From: an uncultured Hyphomicrobiales bacterium
GTDB lineage: Bacteria > Pseudomonadota > Alphaproteobacteria > Rhizobiales > Rhizobiaceae
Reading direction: 5' to 3'
DNA length: 15,283 bases
NCBI GenBank assembly: GCA_943914405.1
Contig: CALUBX010000090.1
Coordinates: 1-15,283 of the forward strand
Within the stretch, counting starts at the first letter, position 1. Every line of letters starts with the position of its first letter. Positions 12,075 to 15,283 of the stretch are shown one piece after another. The notes under the pieces were generated by a model. That model saw only the letters and a program-made list of their open reading frames with translations, was not told the origin of the DNA and did not search any database. The position numbers and the translations under genes were made by a program.

Positions 12075-13397
12075 ATGAAGACCAAGATGGAACAGCTACA
12101 GGCGGATATGATGACGAAGGGCGTCTTCACCCGCCACGAACGCCGCCAGATGAAGTATCTGACGAAGGCAAACGAAGCCCAACGCCAGCATGTCAGGGCG
12201 GCCCTTCCGTCGAATCATCTGGCCCGGCGCTGGATGGAAACCTGTGGCGAGGTCGATGAATACGGCAACATCGATTATTGCGGCGTTCCGCTCTGTCCAC
12301 GCTGCCATATGCGGGAGCGCGCAGTACAGACGGGAAAGGCAATCAAGAAGATATTCTGCGATACCGGCAACGACGAACTGGCTTTCGCAACAATCTTGCT
12401 GCCGCCGCAACTGGACTTCTCCGGCATGACCGATCTCCTGGAGAATGAAAAACGCCGTCTTCGCACCTTCATAGATCGCCAGCGCAAGAAGGATAGCCGG
12501 TGGGATGATTTTCAATTGCTGGGCTGGTGGGAAATCGACCGCATGAGCTTCGGCGATTTTGAGACCTGTGGCCGCAACACGCGCATTGCGCTGGAGGCCT
12601 TAGGGTTCCCGCTAATGGAAGCGCCCGATCAGACAATCTGGCGCCCACATCTTCATGCGATTGTCCGAAAAGGCGGATTGACCAAAGAAGAAATTGCCAG
12701 CGCCTTACGCAAGGAAACCCACACGGCGAAATACCAGGTGGATATTCAGCCATTTCGTGCCTACCGCGATGTCAAGGAGAACATCCAGAGCATCGTCCGT
12801 TATTGCCTGAAATTCCGCATCGAATGCGACTACAAGCGGCCAGATGCTCAGGACTTCATTGAGGCAGAACAAGCCGATGAGGCAAAGCCAACCGAACGCA
12901 ATTGGTGGCCAGCCGAAGATATCCGCCAATATGTCGACTGGCTATGCATGAAGCGGTCCGGTTTTCAATCGCTTCGCGTTGTCATCGGACAAGCCAAGGG
13001 GGATTTCACCAACAACGTCCAAGGTGCCGTGACTTCGAACGTTTCCATTGCCGAAGAGATCAAGGACGGTGAAACATCGTTGGATGCGATGTCTGACCGT
13101 TCCGTTGCTCATGCCGCTCCGCTGAATATGAATGGTAACTTAGTTGTCGAAGACCGTCGTGTTGCTTCAAGCAGCTGCTTAACACGTTGTGTGTATAATA
13201 ATATAATACAGGATACGAACTGGACAGGGATTGACGTTGACAGCCTCGTACCTGGGAGCAACCGGACGGCTGCGACAGCTATCAGTGGGACCTCCGGATA
13301 CGCCGGAAACGTCCTCAGCCTTTCGGAGCGTCTACGTAGCATCGTGGCTTTGAAGCGAGCCAGCGACGCTCAGCGAGGCGGTACCATACGGCCATAA
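12075..13397 (+). CDS. rep: Rolling-circle-type (HUH) replication initiator protein
   Basis: 440 residues from ATG 12075, which follows GGAAGGAA. A zinc-knuckle-like block (YCGVPLCPRC, Cys69, Cys74, Cys77) lies early. Then come the acidic LGWWEID, the HUH metal-binding motif in RPHLHAIV (His192 and His194), and the YxxK-type motif VRYCLK (Tyr243, Lys246) expected to nick and covalently hold DNA. This order is that of rolling-circle plasmid Rep proteins and related HUH endonucleases. The C-terminal ~120 residues (from about 310) are low in conserved features and run through an AT-rich patch near 13190-13210, so the tail may be variable or partly decayed. The gene could come from a small plasmid now integrated, or the window may be plasmid DNA. 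The double-strand origin was not located. Confidence 0.8.
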   Translation: MKTKMEQLQADMMTKGVFTRHERRQMKYLTKANEAQRQHVRAALPSNHLARRWMETCGEVDEYGNIDYCGVPLCPRCHMRERAVQTGKAIKKIFCDTGNDELAFATILLPPQLDFSGMTDLLENEKRRLRTFIDRQRKKDSRWDDFQLLGWWEIDRMSFGDFETCGRNTRIALEALGFPLMEAPDQTIWRPHLHAIVRKGGLTKEEIASALRKETHTAKYQVDIQPFRAYRDVKENIQSIVRYCLKFRIECDYKRPDAQDFIEAEQADEAKPTERNWWPAEDIRQYVDWLCMKRSGFQSLRVVIGQAKGDFTNNVQGAVTSNVSIAEEIKDGETSLDAMSDRSVAHAAPLNMNGNLVVEDRRVASSSCLTRCVYNNIIQDTNWTGIDVDSLVPGSNRTAATAISGTSGYAGNVLSLSERLRSIVALKRASDAQRGGTIRP

Positions 13398-13404
13398 AGT
13401 CACC

Positions 13405-14208
13405 TCACAGAACTTTTTCGGTTCGGCACCGAAACGAGTAATCGTCATAGATCGTCCGCCCGCGAACTTGTTCCATCTTCGGATGCTCTCGACATTGTCG
13501 ATCGAAGATGCGGGAGATGACCCGAGTGGGCTGCGGCGACGGGAGCAATGGGACAACGCCGGAAAGGTCCAGTTCGGATAATTCCGGCGCATCGACAACT
13601 CGGCCGGTCTTGGCCGCTGCCTTGATATAGCTGCTGATCGGTAAGGTGGCCGTGTAGGTCTCGTCGCGAACGAGGTCGATGCCGAGCATCGGCCGCAGTG
13701 CCATGATGTCGGAGACCCACAAGGGCTGGAATACCGGCTTGCCATCGGTGAGATTGTGGAGAGCATCGACGGCATGGCCGCAGAATCGGTTGCGGGTCAG
13801 AAGCATGGCGGCTTGCCCATTCGGATCATAGAGGCGGGCGACCGGCGGGCAGTCCGCTTTCGGTCGGGCATGCCAATACAAGCGGCGCATCAGCGTTCTT
13901 GGAAAGAGTTGTCGATATCGGCCAGGCCTGTCTATCTCGTGAACGGTGACCGTTTTGCCATCGTTGAGCGCGAACAGCATGATCGCACGCCAGGACAACG
14001 GCGGCAGATAGCTACTGCGGTGAATGGCCCCATCGATCGCGTAAGTGAGGTCCATTGATGATCGCTTGGTCGGCTGCTTGTAAAAGGGAAAAGCCCCCAC
14101 ATGCAGATCGGTCATGAACAGCATGGCCAGATCGGCCCGCGCCTCTTCGGTTGTCTCCCGATTATCGTTGTCACCGTGGTGGCGCGATCTCTCTCCCTGC
14201 TCTCGCAT
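13405..14208 (-). CDS. DUF2958-like plasmid protein
   Basis: About 267 residues if it starts at ATG 14208 (GGGAG 4 nt upstream); ATGs at 14124 and 14115 are also possible. The C-terminal half matches the DUF2958 pattern: PPVARLYDPNGQAAMLLTRN, then LWVSDIMALRPMLGIDLVRD, then ATLPISSYIKAAAKTGRV. These parallel the family's 'KLFTPDA..WLLTE', 'VSLAEL..LRG.LGL.VERD' and 'LSAYA.AAR.AGRI'. The N-terminal half (about residues 1-120) is not recognised. Function of the family is unknown; members occur on plasmids and conjugative elements of proteobacteria. An upstream in-frame extension to 14463 is Leu/Ser/Pro-rich and unlikely to be translated. It is convergent with rep, 7 bp away, and downstream of the DUF6641-like gene. 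Confidence 0.72.
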   Translation of the reverse strand: MREQGERSRHHGDNDNRETTEEARADLAMLFMTDLHVGAFPFYKQPTKRSSMDLTYAIDGAIHRSSYLPPLSWRAIMLFALNDGKTVTVHEIDRPGRYRQLFPRTLMRRLYWHARPKADCPPVARLYDPNGQAAMLLTRNRFCGHAVDALHNLTDGKPVFQPLWVSDIMALRPMLGIDLVRDETYTATLPISSYIKAAAKTGRVVDAPELSELDLSGVVPLLPSPQPTRVISRIFDRQCREHPKMEQVRGRTIYDDYSFRCRTEKVL

Positions 14209-14453
14209 GTGGCTCCCGCTTCTGCTCCAGGGGAGAAAACTGCCTTTGGGCCGAAAGGGCGAGCAAAGAGGTAGGGGCCAAGATAGGCTATGCCAGCCAG
14301 GCGGGAGGGATAGGAGGGAGCGGAAAGCTCTCGGCGCTGCCGTGCAGAAGCACAGGCATATCAAGGAACGCGTCGGAGAGAGGAGGCGCAGCATGGCAGC
14401 GACCAGCTCGAAATGCGTGCCGTTGACGCTCCATTGGACACGTAGCAGGAACG
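14209..14453. other. Non-coding gap between the DUF2958-like and DUF6641-like genes
   Basis: With the DUF2958-like start at 14208, about 310 bp separate it from the stop of the DUF6641-like gene at 14518. The only structure recognised is the 17-bp inverted repeat at 14454-14490. The part listed here shows purine-rich runs and no gene. If the DUF2958-like protein starts further upstream, the gap shrinks. Confidence 0.4.
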
Positions 14454-14490
14454 CGAACCCCATGAGATGGAAACCATCTCATGGGGTTCG
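14454..14490. repeat. Perfect 17-bp inverted repeat with AAA loop
   Basis: CGAACCCCATGAGATGG (14454-14470) and CCATCTCATGGGGTTCG (14474-14490) are exact complements around AAA. The repeat lies 28 bp downstream of the DUF6641-like stop, so it may act as a terminator, though no T tract follows on either strand. With a rolling-circle Rep gene ending about 1 kb away, a replication-origin hairpin is an alternative; a transposon or recombination site is another. Confidence 0.75.
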
Positions 14491-14517
14491 GATGTCGCTT
14501 GAAAAAGACTGCACTAC

Positions 14518-14964
14518 TTACTTAGCCTTGCGCAGCATCTTGCCCCGCTCGGCGGCGGCGGCGGAAAGCTGTGCATCCAGCTCGCCGTTGCGTACCGCCT
14601 CGACCAGCGTATCGATGATCGCCGGAAGTGCTGCCAGTTCTCCGACCTCGATGGCGTTTCTGTCCTTGGCGAAGTCGATGGTCTTGCCCGCACAGCGCAG
14701 GGTAAAAAAGATCTTGCCTGCAGCGTCGGCGAACCACGCTTGCCGCGTTCGCTTCTGCACCTTCACCTTTATGCGCTGACCTTCTTCGTTCTTGCGGAAG
14801 GCATCATGGAAGACGACGTATTCAACCCCGGCAGCCTTTGCGGTTGCCATGGCCTTCTGCTCGGCCAGGAACTCCACCGCCTTCTCCCGCGCCCTCTGCA
14901 CGGGATCCGCCGAGGCACGGGGAGGGGTGGCTGAAGCAAGCTTAAGAGCCTTCAAGTGCGACAT
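14518..14964 (-). CDS. Small plasmid-type protein, probably DUF6641 family
   Basis: 148 residues. The ATG at 14964 has AAAGGTC about 8 nt upstream. The layout recalls DUF6641-type proteins: an MSHLKALKLAS start, a conserved basic middle (RIKVKVQKRTRQAWFADAAG), a strand pair (KIFFTLRCAGKTIDFAKDRN), and an Ala-rich helix (GELDAQLSAAAAERGKMLRK) at the end. The family is named from memory and its function is not known; members sit with plasmid and integrative-element genes in proteobacteria. The protein is soluble, basic, and has no signal peptide. It may be co-transcribed with the DUF2958-like gene, though the 17-bp hairpin lies between them. Confidence 0.75.
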   Translation of the reverse strand: MSHLKALKLASATPPRASADPVQRAREKAVEFLAEQKAMATAKAAGVEYVVFHDAFRKNEEGQRIKVKVQKRTRQAWFADAAGKIFFTLRCAGKTIDFAKDRNAIEVGELAALPAIIDTLVEAVRNGELDAQLSAAAAERGKMLRKAK

Positions 14965-15071
14965 ATCTCTGACCTTTCAGGAACAACAAAACTCGTTCCC
15001 GACTACAGCCGTCTTCCAAAAAAGCGAGCGCAGAATTCCGCAATCTGCTTTAGACATCGGCCGATATGGCC

Positions 15072-15283
15072 TCAGCCAAACAGCGATAGAATATTTTGAG
15101 GGCTTTGATTGGCGATCTGCAGAGACTGGAGAGCGAGCTGTTGTTGCGTCTGCATCGCACTCAACTTCGCAGATGCCTCCTCCATGTCTGCATCAACCAG
15201 GCGGCTCACACCACTGTCTATGCTGTCCAGAGGTGGCTCGGCAAATCTGAACAGTTGAGATAAGTGGCTTTCGGCTTTTGAAC
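15072..15283 (-). CDS. Flagellin, C-terminal fragment (cut by window edge)
   Basis: A leftward reading frame enters at the right edge and stops at TGA 15072-15074. Its end has the hallmark flagellin D0/D1 C-terminal helix: LDSIDSGVSRLVDADM, then EEASAKLSAMQTQQQLALQS, then LQIANQSPQNILSLFG. In the family this helix packs in the filament core and is needed for export and polymerisation. The pattern is closest to rhizobial flagellins. Upstream residues (SHLSQLFRFAEPPLD) align without gaps to the usual 'SRI..Q..FA..LMD' but contain an unusual Pro-Pro inside a helix, so the copy may be divergent or decaying. The reading frame is open to the window edge. It suggests chromosomal DNA at the right border. 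Confidence 0.85.
   Translation of the reverse strand, partial: SKAESHLSQLFRFAEPPLDSIDSGVSRLVDADMEEASAKLSAMQTQQQLALQSLQIANQSPQNILSLFG

Noticed and set aside
14209..14463. N-terminal extension of the DUF2958-like gene back to ATG 14463
   Set aside because: The added 85 residues are Leu/Ser/Pro-rich, unlike the rest, and the start codon lies inside the 17-bp inverted repeat; ATG 14208 has a ribosome binding site.
1..15283. CRISPR array, tRNA or rRNA genes
   Set aside because: No regularly spaced repeats, no T-loop-like sequence with a matching acceptor stem, and no rRNA-like stretch were seen on either strand.

Overview
The window looks like a mosaic accessory region from an alphaproteobacterium, most likely one of the Rhizobiales/Hyphomicrobiales. 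The best taxonomic clue is the 3' end of a flagellin gene at the right edge, whose C-terminus (VDADMEEASAKLSAMQTQQQ, later QNILSLFG) follows the rhizobial flagellin pattern. The fairly GC-rich coding style, the plasmid-type genes and the ABC transporter types agree with this. No tRNA, rRNA or CRISPR array was seen, so placement below order level is not supported.

Left part (1-3774): a type I restriction-modification locus runs leftward (hsdM, then the start of hsdS cut by the window edge). Divergent from it is an Mrr-type restriction endonuclease with a PUA/EVE-like N-terminal half. A small M50-type membrane zinc metallopeptidase lies convergent to the Mrr gene.

Middle part (3989-9644): a lone SsuC-type ABC permease is followed by a short tyrosine recombinase that has the whole catalytic domain but no core-binding domain. 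Next comes a long, highly structured leader (about 5730-6130) behind a sigma70-like promoter, then three collinear genes. These are a ~570-residue unknown protein whose C-terminus faintly resembles a DNA sliding clamp, a tRNA-guanine-transglycosylase superfamily protein (DpdA-like candidate), and a truncated or frameshifted GT-A-like glycosyltransferase. The leader holds three perfect 8-9 bp pairings arranged so that a direct-repeat arm can either hide or expose the ribosome binding site. This looks like a translational switch in front of a phage-like or plasmid-like nucleic-acid-modification cassette, and it is the most interesting part of the window.

Right part (9645-15283): an unrecognised 145-residue gene, a leftward NMT1/SsuA-type periplasmic binding protein, and a small leftward HTH-like protein divergent from an HUH rolling-circle-type replication initiator. 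Two leftward plasmid-type genes follow (DUF2958-like and probably DUF6641-like), with a perfect 17-bp inverted repeat between them, and then the flagellin end.

The binding protein and the permease could belong to one SsuABC-like importer split by the 5.8 kb between them, but no ATPase is visible. Recombinase, Rep and restriction genes together suggest an integrated plasmid- or phage-derived island. Its ends are not defined by anything seen here.
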